From Planctomycetales bacterium (lineage in GTDB: Bacteria; Planctomycetota; Planctomycetia; Planctomycetales; Planctomycetaceae), in assembly GCA_028285345.1 (NCBI GenBank), contig JANQPT010000001.1:1-64000 (forward strand): DNA of 64,000 nucleotides. The letters are read 5' to 3'. Under the pieces are notes generated by a model. It ran no database searches. It worked only from the letters and a program-made list of their open reading frames with translations, and was not told where the DNA came from. Made by a program: the position numbers and the translations under genes. Shown in pieces: positions 46,220 to 55,389 of this stretch; position 1 is the first letter of the stretch, and every line of letters begins with the position of its first letter.

Positions 46220-46903
46220 TCATGCAGCTTGGACCCGTTTTCGCCGCCATCCGTAGCCAACCAGGACGAGGCCGCCGATGGTGAGAAGGGCGAATGTGGA
46301 AGGTTCCGGCACGGGGTTCTCACAAATCGTCTTCACTTGCACCCAAAGAATCTCGTCGAAATTCCCATTGAGTCCTGGGAAATCGAGACTGATCGTTTCT
46401 GAGTCGGGCTGAGGAAATATATCCCAGGTCATCTGAATTATCGAGGTAAAACCATTACTATCCGGCAGGACGGCAGCTCCTGTAACCGTTACACCGACAT
46501 TAGGATCCGTCAGTTGGGGCCATAGAGCTGCGTTGAATTGAGCACCTGCATTCTGAGGTAGAGCCACGTTTGGAAAAGGCGGGTTCATCCCATGGATGGC
46601 CTCAGGGTTGATTCCCATTTCAAACCAAACGTGTTTGACGTTCAGAGGATTCGCAGAGTTCTCAACGGTAATCGAATGCGTCTGTCCGTCATAACTAAAA
46701 TTGGAACCCGAGAAATCCATCGTAAAATCTTCCAAAGCCGTGTCTTGGAACGATACTACGACTGGAGAGACCCCATTAGGGTATGTGGTCTGGTCGGCCA
46801 TCGGCAACGGCGTGCCGCTCACCACAAAACCTGCAACTGCCGGTGTCAGGTCAATAAAAAGAACTGAACTCAACACCAGTAATCCACAGCACAATTTGCG
46901 CAT
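46220..46903 (-). CDS. PEP-CTERM sorting-domain protein
   Basis: A 227-residue exported protein: signal peptide (cleavage near A24), a beta-rich body of about 170 residues, and a C-terminal sorting signal VPEPSTFALLTIGG (PEP at 199-201), followed by a hydrophobic stretch and RRKR. Exosortase recognises and removes this kind of tail, so the protein is probably released to the surface or extracellular polymer. The function of the body is unknown. GGGAGGGAAG lies directly upstream of the ATG at 46903. It is convergent with the cystathionine gamma-synthase gene. No exosortase gene is in this window. Confidence 0.88.
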   Translation of the reverse strand: MRKLCCGLLVLSSVLFIDLTPAVAGFVVSGTPLPMADQTTYPNGVSPVVVSFQDTALEDFTMDFSGSNFSYDGQTHSITVENSANPLNVKHVWFEMGINPEAIHGMNPPFPNVALPQNAGAQFNAALWPQLTDPNVGVTVTGAAVLPDSNGFTSIIQMTWDIFPQPDSETISLDFPGLNGNFDEILWVQVKTICENPVPEPSTFALLTIGGLVLVGYGWRRKRVQAA

Positions 46904-47073
46904 GACTCTTCCCTCCCAATTTTTGAACCGAAGGCGTTTGTGGACAGACGTTGATTATTGAGCGGTTAGAAGCGGGGTGGGAGAGCGCGTCGAGCAACGC
47001 AAAGCGGTTGGAGATGGGGGCATGACCGCAGCTCATGTTGGTCCTCATCTTTAGTAAGGCCCGCGCGGTAAAC

Positions 47074-47110
47074 CCAAGTCGTCATGCTCTAACTTAGAGC
47101 GTCGACTTGG
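47074..47110. promoter_or_regulatory. Two-part long palindrome upstream of PEP-CTERM gene
   Basis: Outer arms CCAAGTCG / CGACTTGG and inner arms GCTCTAA / TTAGAGC are each perfect, centred on one C and separated by a small internal loop (TCAT opposite GT). It lies about 170-210 bases before the PEP-CTERM start. It could be an operator, a terminator for the transcript from the right, or the tip of a mobile element. Confidence 0.5.
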
Positions 47111-47211
47111 TGTCTATTAATGTCCTATGCAGCGACAAATTCAAGAAAAATATCGTCCGATTTCCTAAATCCAGTACTAACCCTAGGAATACTTCGCGAG
47201 ACGCGACAACT

Positions 47212-47289
47212 GGTTTCAAAACCCATTGAGGGGTGTCGCGGTCGCTTGTACGTCACTGTATCGAACAAGCGGAACCGGGTTTTGCAACC
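47212..47289. repeat. Structured 78-base dispersed repeat, copy 2
   Basis: Its ends GGTTTCAAAACCC and GGGTTTTGCAACC are inverted repeats, extendable to about 47206-47295, and the inner hairpin has stem GCTTGT/ACAAGC (47244-47249 and 47265-47270) with a 15-base loop. It aligns without gaps to copy 1 at 12482-12559. Confidence 0.7.
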
Positions 47290-47600
47290 GGTTCTAAACA
47301 AGAAAGGCTCCCGCAATCAGACATCCCGTTCCGCAGACACTCGGTTATGATCTTTGACTAGCCGCCAACTCAGTGCGCCACGAGCAGCATTAACCAGCAG
47401 AGGTCTCGACGGAGAACGGAGAATAAAAAAAACGCCGACGCATAACGCCGACGGTTCGAAGTGTTTGAACTTGCTCTCAATCCGGAGCTTGGAATTAAGC
47501 AAATCTGTAATTTGAATCTTGTCAGTTGGCCCTAGTTCGAAACCCCTACTGAGTGTTCTTCTCCGCGCCCACTCTGCCGCCTTGGAATGCTAGAAATCTT

Positions 47601-48938
47601 CTAGATCCACTCGCGGATCAATTTGCCTTCGTTGAGGCGCACAGGGCGGCCGTCGGGGGCCTGGGCGATGAGATCGTGCGGGATGCCCAATTTGTGGTAG
47701 ACCGTGGCGCCGATGTCGTCGCTGGTGTACTCGTCGCGGGCAACCTGGCCACCATCGTCGTTGGTCGCGCCAACGACTGATCCGCCCGGTACGCCGGCCC
47801 CGGCCATCACGGCAAAACCTGCCGATGCCCAGTGGTCGCGTCCGCTGGCAGAATTGATCTTCGGGGTACGGCCAAAATCGGTGACCCACACCACAAGCGT
47901 GTTGTCGAGCATGCCTTGTTCTTCAAGGTCGATGAGCAATTGCGGCAAGCCCTGGTCGACTGGAGGGACGCGGCGGGTCTTCAGTGATCGGAAGTTGCGC
48001 TGATGCGTGTCCCAACCGGGATCGGTCACGGTGACGAAACGGACGCCGGCTTGCAACAGCCGCCGCGCGAGCAGACAGCTCTGCCCGAAACGGTTTCGCC
48101 CGTAGCGGTCGCGCAATTTCGGATCTTCCTTGTGGATCTCGAACGCCCGCTTGGTCTCCGGGGCGGTGATCATGTTCAGCGCCGCCTGATAGTGTTCATC
48201 AAGTGCGTCGAAGGCTTCGGGCTGCAGGTCGATTTGCTGCTGCAACTCGTCGACTTTGGCCAGCATCGTCCGTCGTCGCTCCACTCGCGAAGCGCTGATG
48301 CCGCTGGGCGGCGTGATGTCGCGGACGTTGAATTTTGCGGCGTTGGGGTCCGCCAGCATTTCGAACGGATTGTGCTCCAAACCGAGAATCCCTGATGAGC
48401 CCCCACCAAAACGTCGGTCCAGAGAACTGCCGAGTTGCACAAACGGCGGCATCACACTCTTAAATCCGTGGTAGTAGCTGATTACCGAACCAAACGTGGG
48501 ATAGCCGAGCGCGGCATTGAATTTGTGCCCGGACATAACCCATTGGTCCGCCATGCCGTGGCTGGCGTTTTTGGGATTCCAGCCGCGGAGCAATCCAAAC
48601 CGGTGCAGATTTTCAGCCAGGTTCGGGACGATCTCGGAAAACTGCACGCCGGGAACTGCCGTATCGATCGCACCAAACTCGCCGCGGACACTCAATTGTG
48701 CTTCCGGTTTGGGGTCGAGTGTGTCGTGGTGGCTCGTGCCGCCGTGCGTCCAGACCAGAATGCAGTTGACGTCGTCGTGCGGATTGCCGGATTGGGTGGC
48801 CGCTTGAGACTGTGCCAACGCCGCAGGCAAAGTGAGCCCGAAGCCGGCCAAAGAACCGACCTGTAAAAAACTGCGGCGGGAGAGACCCTCACAATTGCGG
48901 GTCTGCTGCGGAAAGAGGTTCAACATCGACTGCTCCAT
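47601..48938 (-). CDS. Tat-exported DUF1501 protein, third copy
   Basis: A 445-residue DUF1501 protein with the Tat signal LSRRSFLQVGSLAGFG and cleavage near ALAQS. Family segments: CILVWTHGGTSHHDTLDPKP, the central DQWVMSGHKFNAAL, VVWVTDFGRTPKINSASG and GRDHWASAGFAVMAGAG. It starts at 48938, or possibly at the internal ATG four codons later. It is divergent from the DUF1549/DUF1553 operon at 49291, the usual planctomycete pairing of the two families, so a shared process is likely. The stop codon lies inside a small hairpin (CTAGAA / TTCTAG, 47590-47604). Confidence 0.9.
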   Translation of the reverse strand: MEQSMLNLFPQQTRNCEGLSRRSFLQVGSLAGFGLTLPAALAQSQAATQSGNPHDDVNCILVWTHGGTSHHDTLDPKPEAQLSVRGEFGAIDTAVPGVQFSEIVPNLAENLHRFGLLRGWNPKNASHGMADQWVMSGHKFNAALGYPTFGSVISYYHGFKSVMPPFVQLGSSLDRRFGGGSSGILGLEHNPFEMLADPNAAKFNVRDITPPSGISASRVERRRTMLAKVDELQQQIDLQPEAFDALDEHYQAALNMITAPETKRAFEIHKEDPKLRDRYGRNRFGQSCLLARRLLQAGVRFVTVTDPGWDTHQRNFRSLKTRRVPPVDQGLPQLLIDLEEQGMLDNTLVVWVTDFGRTPKINSASGRDHWASAGFAVMAGAGVPGGSVVGATNDDGGQVARDEYTSDDIGATVYHKLGIPHDLIAQAPDGRPVRLNEGKLIREWI

Positions 48939-49290
48939 CCGTCAGGGTGTGTCATCGCTATAGGCAGGATAACCGGTCAAACGAATCGAAATCGTTTCAA
49001 TTCGTAACTCCGGGGTGGGACTGTCTAGTCTAACAAACCAGCCCGGCATTGCAAATCGCGTCTGGCAGCGTACCAGTCCGACTGCGATTGATGCGTGAGA
49101 TTTCCGGCTTCAATATAGCATCGGCTTGCCGAATTCGTCATAATGACAAGCAAGAGTTTGACCATCCCCGTTCACGAAATCCTCAGATTTCGCCCGCCTT
49201 AACGCCGTCGGACTTTACCAAGACGTGTGAGTGTCGCTTGCAGCGACGACTGCGCTGATTGGATCGAGTCCTCGACAGGAGGTTCCCGCT
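48939..49290. other. Divergent promoter region
   Basis: These 352 bases separate the DUF1501 gene and the DUF1549 operon and should drive both. The end, after 49231, is open in the DUF1549 frame but is better read as leader. No recognisable operator was seen. Confidence 0.45.
49277..49282 (+). promoter_or_regulatory. Ribosome binding site deciding a TTG start
   Basis: AGGAGG lies eight bases before the TTG at 49291, the best-placed site in the region. It supports the TTG over the upstream GTG at 49231, and the TTG start also gives a compact signal peptide. Confidence 0.6.
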
Positions 49291-51771
49291 TTGACGACGC
49301 TTGCCAGGCAGCCGCTCACTTCGTGCTCCCTCGCCGCGCTGATTCTACTGCTCATCGCTGCGCCGGTATCAGCAGAGACGGATTTCCGAGTCTCGCCGAA
49401 AGCGGTGCAGCTTGACGGAAATTTCGCGCGGACGCAATTGGTCGTAACCGAGTTGCGCGGTGGAGAATTCACTGACCGCTGCGGCGACTTCACGGAAGAG
49501 GCGCAGTTTCGCTCGAGCGATGAGACGATCGTGACGGTTTCCCCATCGGGACTGCTGTTGGCGATCGGCAATGGTAAAGCCGAGATCAAGGTGACGGTCG
49601 AGGGGGGCACCAAGTCGATCCCAGTGACCGTCACCAGTATCGCTGCGGAACCGGCGATCGCGTTCGTGAAAGACATCCGGCCGCTGCTGACGAAAGCGGG
49701 CTGCAACATGGGCGCCTGCCACGCCAGCCAGTTCGGCAAGGGCGGGTTGCATCTTTCGGTGTTGGGATCGGATCCGGACAGCGACTATCAATCCATTGTC
49801 CGGGCAGGGCAACAGCGGCGCGTCAATTTGGTTTCGCCTGAAGAGAGCCTGCTGCTGAAGAAGCCGGCGATGTTGATTCCGCACGGCGGCGCCCGCCGAA
49901 TTCGCAAGGACTCGACCGACTACGACGTGCTCACCGCATGGCTGGCGGGTGGAGCACCGGGGCCGGCAAAGGATGCGCAGCACGTGTCGAAGATCACAGT
50001 CTTCCCAGCCCGGCGGGTGAGCCGTGAAGAATTGCAACAACAGTTGCGTGTGGAAGCGGAGTATGACGACGGCACGACGCGCGATGTGACGGCCTGGGCC
50101 AAGTTCGACAGCATGGACGAGGGCGTGCTCAATGTGACTCCCTCCGGGATGGTGACCACCGTCGGCCGAGGCCAAGCACCGGTGATGATCCGTTTTGAAG
50201 GGCAAGCGGCGATATCGATGTTTGTCGTTCCGTATGCGGAGAACTTCGAATTGGACGACTGGGAGAGTCACAATTTTGTGGACGAACTGGCGGCGGCGAA
50301 GTTTCGCGAATTGGGGATCCAACCCTCTGGTGTGTGCGATGACGCGACGTTTGTCCGCCGCGCGTTTCTTGATGCGACAGGGACGTTGCCCACATCCGAG
50401 GAGACGCTGGCTTTTCTGGAATCAAGCGAAACGAACAAGCGCGAACAGCTGATCGACCGTTTGCTCGGTCTGACTGGTGATCCGCAGCTCGACATCTATA
50501 ACGACCGTTACGCCGCATATTGGACGCTCAAGTGGTCCGACTTGATTCGCAACACCAGTAACAAACTGGGCGAGCAGGGGATGTGGGCGCTGCACAATTG
50601 GATCAAAGGCGCCTTTCGCACCAACAAACCTTGGGATGAATGTGTCCGGGAATTGGTGACCGCCAAGGGGTCGATCTATATGAATGGGCCGGCGAACTAT
50701 TTCGTGGTTAACCGCAGCGCCACCGACCTCACGGAAGCAACCGCGCAACTGTTTTTGGGCGTCCGCCTGGAGTGCGCGAAGTGCCACCATCATCCGTTCG
50801 AAAAGTACAGCCAAGCCGACTATTACGGCTTCGCCGCATTCTTCTCCCGCGTGGGGTCCAAGGGGAGCCAGGAGTTCGGGATCTTCGGACGCGAAAGCGT
50901 CGTGCTGGTGAAGACCTCCGGCGAGGTCAAACATCCACGGACCGGAAAACGGATGCAACCGACTCCGCTGGATGGAGAATCGGTGGACCATCCGCTGGAC
51001 CGCCGGATTCCCTTGGCCGAGTGGCTGGCGTCTCCGGACAATGAATTCTTCGCCAAATCGGTCGTCAACCGCTACGTCGATTATCTGCTGGGGCGGGGAT
51101 TGGTCGAACCGGTCGACGACATGCGCTCCACAAATCCACCCACGAACGTGGCGCTGATGGATGCTCTCGCGGAGCACTTCGTCGAGAGCGGGTACGACCT
51201 CAAGCAATTGGTCCGGGCGATTATGGTCTCGCGGCTGTACCAATTGGATTCGCAACCGACGCCCGAGAACGCATCCGACCGCCGGTTCTATAGCCACTAC
51301 TACGTCAAACGGCTGCCGGCCGAACCGCTGCTGGACGCGATCGACACCGCCACCAATGTGCGAACAAAGTTTAAGAACCTGCCCCGCGGCACGCGGGCGA
51401 TTGAGTTGCCCGACGCGGAGTATCCCAATTACTTCTTGAAGACATTTGCCAAGCCGCGGCGGGCGAGCGTCTGCGAATGCGAGCGCGCGCCCGATGAAAA
51501 TCTCGCACAGGCGTTGCACACGCTGAACGGAGACATCCTCGCGAAGAAGATTGCCGATAAAAAGGGGCGTGTAGCGACCCTGCTCGCAGAGAAGAAACCT
51601 CACGAGGAGATCGTCCGAGAACTGTACCTTGCCACACTCTGCCGGCTGCCGAGTGATGCAGAGGTCGCGGCGGCAAACGAGTTTCTCGCGGAAAGTCCCA
51701 GTCCGCAGGAATTCTACGAAGACTTGCTGTGGGCGTTGATCAATTCCAAGCAGTTTTTGTTCGTCCGCTAA
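49291..51771 (+). CDS. Exported DUF1549/DUF1553 protein with Ig-like and cytochrome-like motifs
   Basis: An 826-residue planctomycete cytochrome-type protein. After a signal peptide (ending APVSA) come an Ig-like domain of the BIG2 kind, then CNMGACHASQFGKGG, a second Ig-like stretch, then the DUF1549 part with ECAKCHHHPFEKYS and FAAFFSRV, and the DUF1553 part with FAKSVVNRYVDYLLGRGLVEP and YHTLNGD-like ALHTLNGD near the end. The two CH motifs are possible covalent haem sites. The family activity is unknown; links to redox-assisted polysaccharide breakdown are only proposed. TTG start chosen because of the AGGAGG upstream. It is the first gene of a three-gene operon (gaps of 28 and 23 bases). 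Confidence 0.88.
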   Translation: MTTLARQPLTSCSLAALILLLIAAPVSAETDFRVSPKAVQLDGNFARTQLVVTELRGGEFTDRCGDFTEEAQFRSSDETIVTVSPSGLLLAIGNGKAEIKVTVEGGTKSIPVTVTSIAAEPAIAFVKDIRPLLTKAGCNMGACHASQFGKGGLHLSVLGSDPDSDYQSIVRAGQQRRVNLVSPEESLLLKKPAMLIPHGGARRIRKDSTDYDVLTAWLAGGAPGPAKDAQHVSKITVFPARRVSREELQQQLRVEAEYDDGTTRDVTAWAKFDSMDEGVLNVTPSGMVTTVGRGQAPVMIRFEGQAAISMFVVPYAENFELDDWESHNFVDELAAAKFRELGIQPSGVCDDATFVRRAFLDATGTLPTSEETLAFLESSETNKREQLIDRLLGLTGDPQLDIYNDRYAAYWTLKWSDLIRNTSNKLGEQGMWALHNWIKGAFRTNKPWDECVRELVTAKGSIYMNGPANYFVVNRSATDLTEATAQLFLGVRLECAKCHHHPFEKYSQADYYGFAAFFSRVGSKGSQEFGIFGRESVVLVKTSGEVKHPRTGKRMQPTPLDGESVDHPLDRRIPLAEWLASPDNEFFAKSVVNRYVDYLLGRGLVEPVDDMRSTNPPTNVALMDALAEHFVESGYDLKQLVRAIMVSRLYQLDSQPTPENASDRRFYSHYYVKRLPAEPLLDAIDTATNVRTKFKNLPRGTRAIELPDAEYPNYFLKTFAKPRRASVCECERAPDENLAQALHTLNGDILAKKIADKKGRVATLLAEKKPHEEIVRELYLATLCRLPSDAEVAAANEFLAESPSPQEFYEDLLWALINSKQFLFVR

Positions 51772-51799
51772 GGGCGCAAAATTATTGAGAATCGGTGAC

Positions 51800-53887
51800 A
51801 TGAAAACTCTGTCGATTACATTTGCGTTTTTGCTCTGCGGCGCTGCCACTGCGCACGCGGAAGCGACTTATCCCATGCTGATGAGCCTGCAACCGGTCGC
51901 GGCGCAGGTCGGTGAAACGTCGGAATTGACCGTGCACTCGCGGTATACGATGTACGGCGCGTATCAAGTGCTGGTGACGGGGCAGGGGGTCACGGGCGAA
52001 ATCGTGCCGCATCCCGACAAACCGAAGGACGGCAAAATCCCCAATCTGACGCAGCAGAAAATTAAATTCACAGTCGCCGCCGATGCACTGCCGGGCGTCC
52101 GCGAGATTCGTGTGGCAACCCCGCGGGGCGTGAGCACTATCGGGCAATTGGTCGTCACACGCGACCCGGTGATACGCGAAGCCAAGAAGAACAACACGCC
52201 CGATGAAGCGCAAGCCATCACGCTTCCGGCGACGGTTTGCGGGACGATCGAGAAATCGGAAGACGTCGACTATTTCAAGTTTCAGGTGGATGCGGGCGCC
52301 GAGTTGTGTTTTCACGTGCGTTCGATGCGGCTACAGGACAAAATTCATGACCTGCAACAACACGTCGATCCGATCATCACGCTCTATCGCGCCGGCGGCG
52401 GGACACTTGCCGTCGCGGACAACATCTTTTTCGGCGACCCGCTGTTAGCCTACCGGTTCGAGGAGGCGGGCGAGTATCTGCTGGAGATCCGCGACTTGCG
52501 GTATCAAGGCAACAAATACTGGTCGTACAGCATCGAAATCAATGACCGGCCGTACGCCTCGACCGTCCATCCCTTAGGAGTCGCACGCGGCACCGCGATA
52601 GAATTGGAACTTGTCGGATGGAGTCTGGGTGATCATTCTCACGGGACGCTAACGATCCCTCAGGATGCGCTACTTGGAGCTGGAAACTTTGAGATTCCCG
52701 TCGCGGGAACGGTGACGAATCCGGTTTCGGTCATCGTCGATGACCAGCCACAGGTTGTGGAGTCTGACGAGGAAAACAACGCGGCCGACACCGCACAGAT
52801 GATCTCATTGCCGGCCGGCATCAGCGGGCGGATTTCCGACGAAAGCGACATCGATTGTTTTGCCTTTGAAGCGAAGAAAGGGGATCGCTTCTCGTTTGAA
52901 GTCGTGGCCCGGCGTTATCAATCCGGACTCGACTCACATCTGCGAATTCTCAATTCCCAGGGCAAGCAATTCGCACTGAACGACGATCTTAGTTTGGGCA
53001 AACGCCGCTATTCCGACTCTTGGATCGAGAACTGGAAAGCTCCCGCCGACGGCAAGTATGTGATTGAGATTCGCGACCTGCATTTGCGGGGCGGGCCGGA
53101 ATTTGTGTATTACGTCCGCGCGACCCGCAGCGTCCCCTATTTTGAACTGTTTGCCGACACGGATAAGACACAGATGACTCCCGGCACAAACGGCGTGGTC
53201 TTTGTGCGGGCAAAGCGAAAGAACGGATTCAAAGGACCGATTCAATTGAACGTGGCAAATCTTCCGCAAGGGGTGACGGCGCATTGTGGCCAAATTCTCG
53301 CCGGGGGGACGGACGGGTGCATCATTTTCGAATCAGCTGCTGATGCGCCGCTGAATGTCGCGAACGTCAAGATCAACGGCACGACTCAGATTGAAGAGAA
53401 GCAAGGTGAACCCAAGAGCCTGACTGCCAATGCAACGGTCTATCAAGAGACGTACCGCCCGGGAGGCGGGCGCGGACATTGGGAGGTCGAGACGCATACC
53501 GTTTCGGTCGGTGCGCCGCACGACATCCGCAAGGTTACGCTCAACACTACTGACCTGAAACTGAAGCCGGGCCAATCGCAAAAGGTCGAAGTCACGCTAC
53601 AGCGGGCGCCAGGTTTCACGGGCAATGTGACGCTCGATGCCTTGTTCCGGCACTTGGGAGGCATCTATGGGAATTCGCTCCCGCCGGGCGTCACTCTCGA
53701 TATGGGCGCCAGTAAGACGTTGCTCACCGGCTCAACGAGCAAGGGCGTGTTGGTCTTCAAAGCCGCCGCCAATGCGAAACCGGTGGAGAAACAGCAAGTG
53801 GCGGTGATGGCCAATGTGTCGATCAACTTCGTGATGAAATCGACCTATTGCGGCCCGCCGTTGATGGTCACGGTTCAAAAACCCTAA
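51800..53887 (+). CDS. Exported protein with PPC domains
   Basis: A 695-residue secreted protein starting with a signal peptide (MKTLSITFAFLLCGAATAHA). Two pre-peptidase C-terminal type beta-domains are visible: about 130-245 (EDVDYFKFQVDAGAELCF, GEYLLEIRDLRY) and about 315-435 (SDIDCFAFEAKKGDRFSFEV, GKYVIEIRDLHLRGG). The C-terminal third is Ig-like and beta-rich. PPC domains are binding or targeting modules for secreted enzymes; no catalytic domain is present. The frame opens 15 bases earlier, but the ATG at 51800 begins the signal peptide. It follows the DUF1549 gene after 28 bases, an association common in planctomycetes, and probably acts in the same complex. Confidence 0.82.
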   Translation: MKTLSITFAFLLCGAATAHAEATYPMLMSLQPVAAQVGETSELTVHSRYTMYGAYQVLVTGQGVTGEIVPHPDKPKDGKIPNLTQQKIKFTVAADALPGVREIRVATPRGVSTIGQLVVTRDPVIREAKKNNTPDEAQAITLPATVCGTIEKSEDVDYFKFQVDAGAELCFHVRSMRLQDKIHDLQQHVDPIITLYRAGGGTLAVADNIFFGDPLLAYRFEEAGEYLLEIRDLRYQGNKYWSYSIEINDRPYASTVHPLGVARGTAIELELVGWSLGDHSHGTLTIPQDALLGAGNFEIPVAGTVTNPVSVIVDDQPQVVESDEENNAADTAQMISLPAGISGRISDESDIDCFAFEAKKGDRFSFEVVARRYQSGLDSHLRILNSQGKQFALNDDLSLGKRRYSDSWIENWKAPADGKYVIEIRDLHLRGGPEFVYYVRATRSVPYFELFADTDKTQMTPGTNGVVFVRAKRKNGFKGPIQLNVANLPQGVTAHCGQILAGGTDGCIIFESAADAPLNVANVKINGTTQIEEKQGEPKSLTANATVYQETYRPGGGRGHWEVETHTVSVGAPHDIRKVTLNTTDLKLKPGQSQKVEVTLQRAPGFTGNVTLDALFRHLGGIYGNSLPPGVTLDMGASKTLLTGSTSKGVLVFKAAANAKPVEKQQVAVMANVSINFVMKSTYCGPPLMVTVQKP

Positions 53888-53910
53888 TTTCGTCGACGAG
53901 ACAAGTGGTG

Positions 53911-55389
53911 ATGCGACGCGGACTGCGGCCGATCTTGTTGGTATTGATCCCGGTGGTTGCGCTACTCGGCTTAACGCACCTCACCACCGCGGAAGAGATA
54001 CCCACGTCGCAGCAAGCCCGTGACGCCCTCCGCCGCGGCGTCCACTATTTCCGCACGAAAGTCTCGATTGAGGGAGGCTATCTTTGGCGGTACAGCGCGG
54101 ACTTCTCGGAGCGGGAAGGGGAGGTTCCCGCGTCGCCCACGACCGCCTGGGTGCAACCGCCAGGCACACCGACCATCGGCGACGCGTATCTGGAAGTGTT
54201 TGAGCTGACCGGCGACCGTTACTATCTCGACGCCGCCCGCGAAACCGCACATGCACTCGTGCGGGGACAGCTGCAATCGGGCGGCTGGGACTACCGCATT
54301 GAATTCGCACCAAAAGACCGCAGGAAGCATGCCTACCGCGCCGACTCCGCTGTCGAGAGCAACGGGCAGAAGCGGCGGAACAGGACGACGCTCGACGACA
54401 ACACCACTCAAGCCGCGCTGAGGTTCTTGATGCGCATCGACCGGGCGCTCGGTTTTCAGGATCAAAAAGTCCACGCTTCTGCTGAGTACGCGCTCGCGAA
54501 ACTGCTCGAAGCCCAATATCCCAACGGTGCGTGGCCACAAAGGTTTTCCACGCCACCCAATCCCGCCGACTACCCGGTCAAGAGGGCCAGTTATCCGCCG
54601 ACGTGGTCCCGAAAACATCCCAAGCAAGACTACCGTGATTATTACACATTCAACGACAACACCATCGCCGACATGATCGACGTGATGTTCCTTGCGGCTG
54701 AGATCTACGATGCACCCCAGTACCGAGCCGCGGCGGAGAAGGGGGGCGACTTCATCCTGCTGGCCCAAATGCCGGACCCACAGCCGGGCTGGGCGCAGCA
54801 GTATAATGCGCAGATGCATCCCGCATGGGCGCGACGATTTGAACCGCCCGCGATCACCGGCGGAGAATCACAAGGTGTGATGCGAACCTTGCTCCGCCTC
54901 TACGAACGGACCGGCAAGCAGAAGTACCTCGAGCCGCTACCGCGCGCGCTGGCCTACTTTCGATCGTCTGTATTGCCCGACGGCCGTTTAGCGCGGTTCT
55001 ATGAACTGAAGACAAACAAGCCGCTCTATTTCACCAAGGACTATCAATTGACGTACAGCGACGCGGACATGCCCACACATTACGGGTTCAAAACCAGCGA
55101 TCGTTTGAATCGCATCGAGAAAGAATTGAAGCAACTGCAACAGTCCGGGCCGAGCCTCGACGCCAGTTCCACGAGAGCGAGGCGTCCTCCCAGATTGACA
55201 GCGGCGTTGTCGAAGAAGGTTCGCAGGATCATCGAAGCGCAGAACGAAGAAGGCGCATGGGCCGAACCGGCACCGGACCGCAAACGGAGCCGAATCGCAC
55301 AGCAGACGCCCACGTTGGACTGCCGCACGTTCGCCCGCAATATTGTCACGCTCGGACGATTTCTCGCGGCCTCGAAAGCCGCTCATTAG
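53911..55389 (+). CDS. Exported pectate-lyase-like (PL10-type) protein
   Basis: A 492-residue protein with an uncleaved or cleaved hydrophobic N-terminus (about 5-25, ending TTAEE). The body is a helical toroid of the PL10 pectate-lyase kind: YHFRTK-like VHYFRTKVSIEGGYLWRYS, QSGGWDYRIEF, LDDNTTQAALRFL, EAQYPNGAWPQRF and TFNDNTIADMIDVMF. It may cleave pectate or a related uronate polymer by beta-elimination, but no catalytic residue was verified. The frame begins at 53848 inside the PPC gene; the ATG at 53911 is preferred and leaves a gap of 23 bases. It is last in the DUF1549 operon. Its end overlaps the convergent SRPBCC gene by four bases. Confidence 0.8.
   Translation: MRRGLRPILLVLIPVVALLGLTHLTTAEEIPTSQQARDALRRGVHYFRTKVSIEGGYLWRYSADFSEREGEVPASPTTAWVQPPGTPTIGDAYLEVFELTGDRYYLDAARETAHALVRGQLQSGGWDYRIEFAPKDRRKHAYRADSAVESNGQKRRNRTTLDDNTTQAALRFLMRIDRALGFQDQKVHASAEYALAKLLEAQYPNGAWPQRFSTPPNPADYPVKRASYPPTWSRKHPKQDYRDYYTFNDNTIADMIDVMFLAAEIYDAPQYRAAAEKGGDFILLAQMPDPQPGWAQQYNAQMHPAWARRFEPPAITGGESQGVMRTLLRLYERTGKQKYLEPLPRALAYFRSSVLPDGRLARFYELKTNKPLYFTKDYQLTYSDADMPTHYGFKTSDRLNRIEKELKQLQQSGPSLDASSTRARRPPRLTAALSKKVRRIIEAQNEEGAWAEPAPDRKRSRIAQQTPTLDCRTFARNIVTLGRFLAASKAAH

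Larger units (their letters stand above)
46904..47600. other. Intergenic region with two palindromic elements
   Basis: This 697-base gap lies between two leftward genes and holds the long hairpin at 47074-47110 and copy 2 of the structured repeat at 47212-47289. A short direct repeat ACGCCGAC occurs near 47430-47450. No gene was recognised. Confidence 0.6.

Noticed and set aside
46054..46284. Possible 76-residue gene after the cystathionine gamma-synthase
   Set aside because: It needs a TTG start, matches nothing, and overlaps the 3' end of the well-supported PEP-CTERM gene on the other strand.
46904..47073. Sigma-54-type promoter for the PEP-CTERM gene
   Set aside because: I looked for the TGGCAC-N5-TTGC pattern on the minus strand and found no acceptable match.
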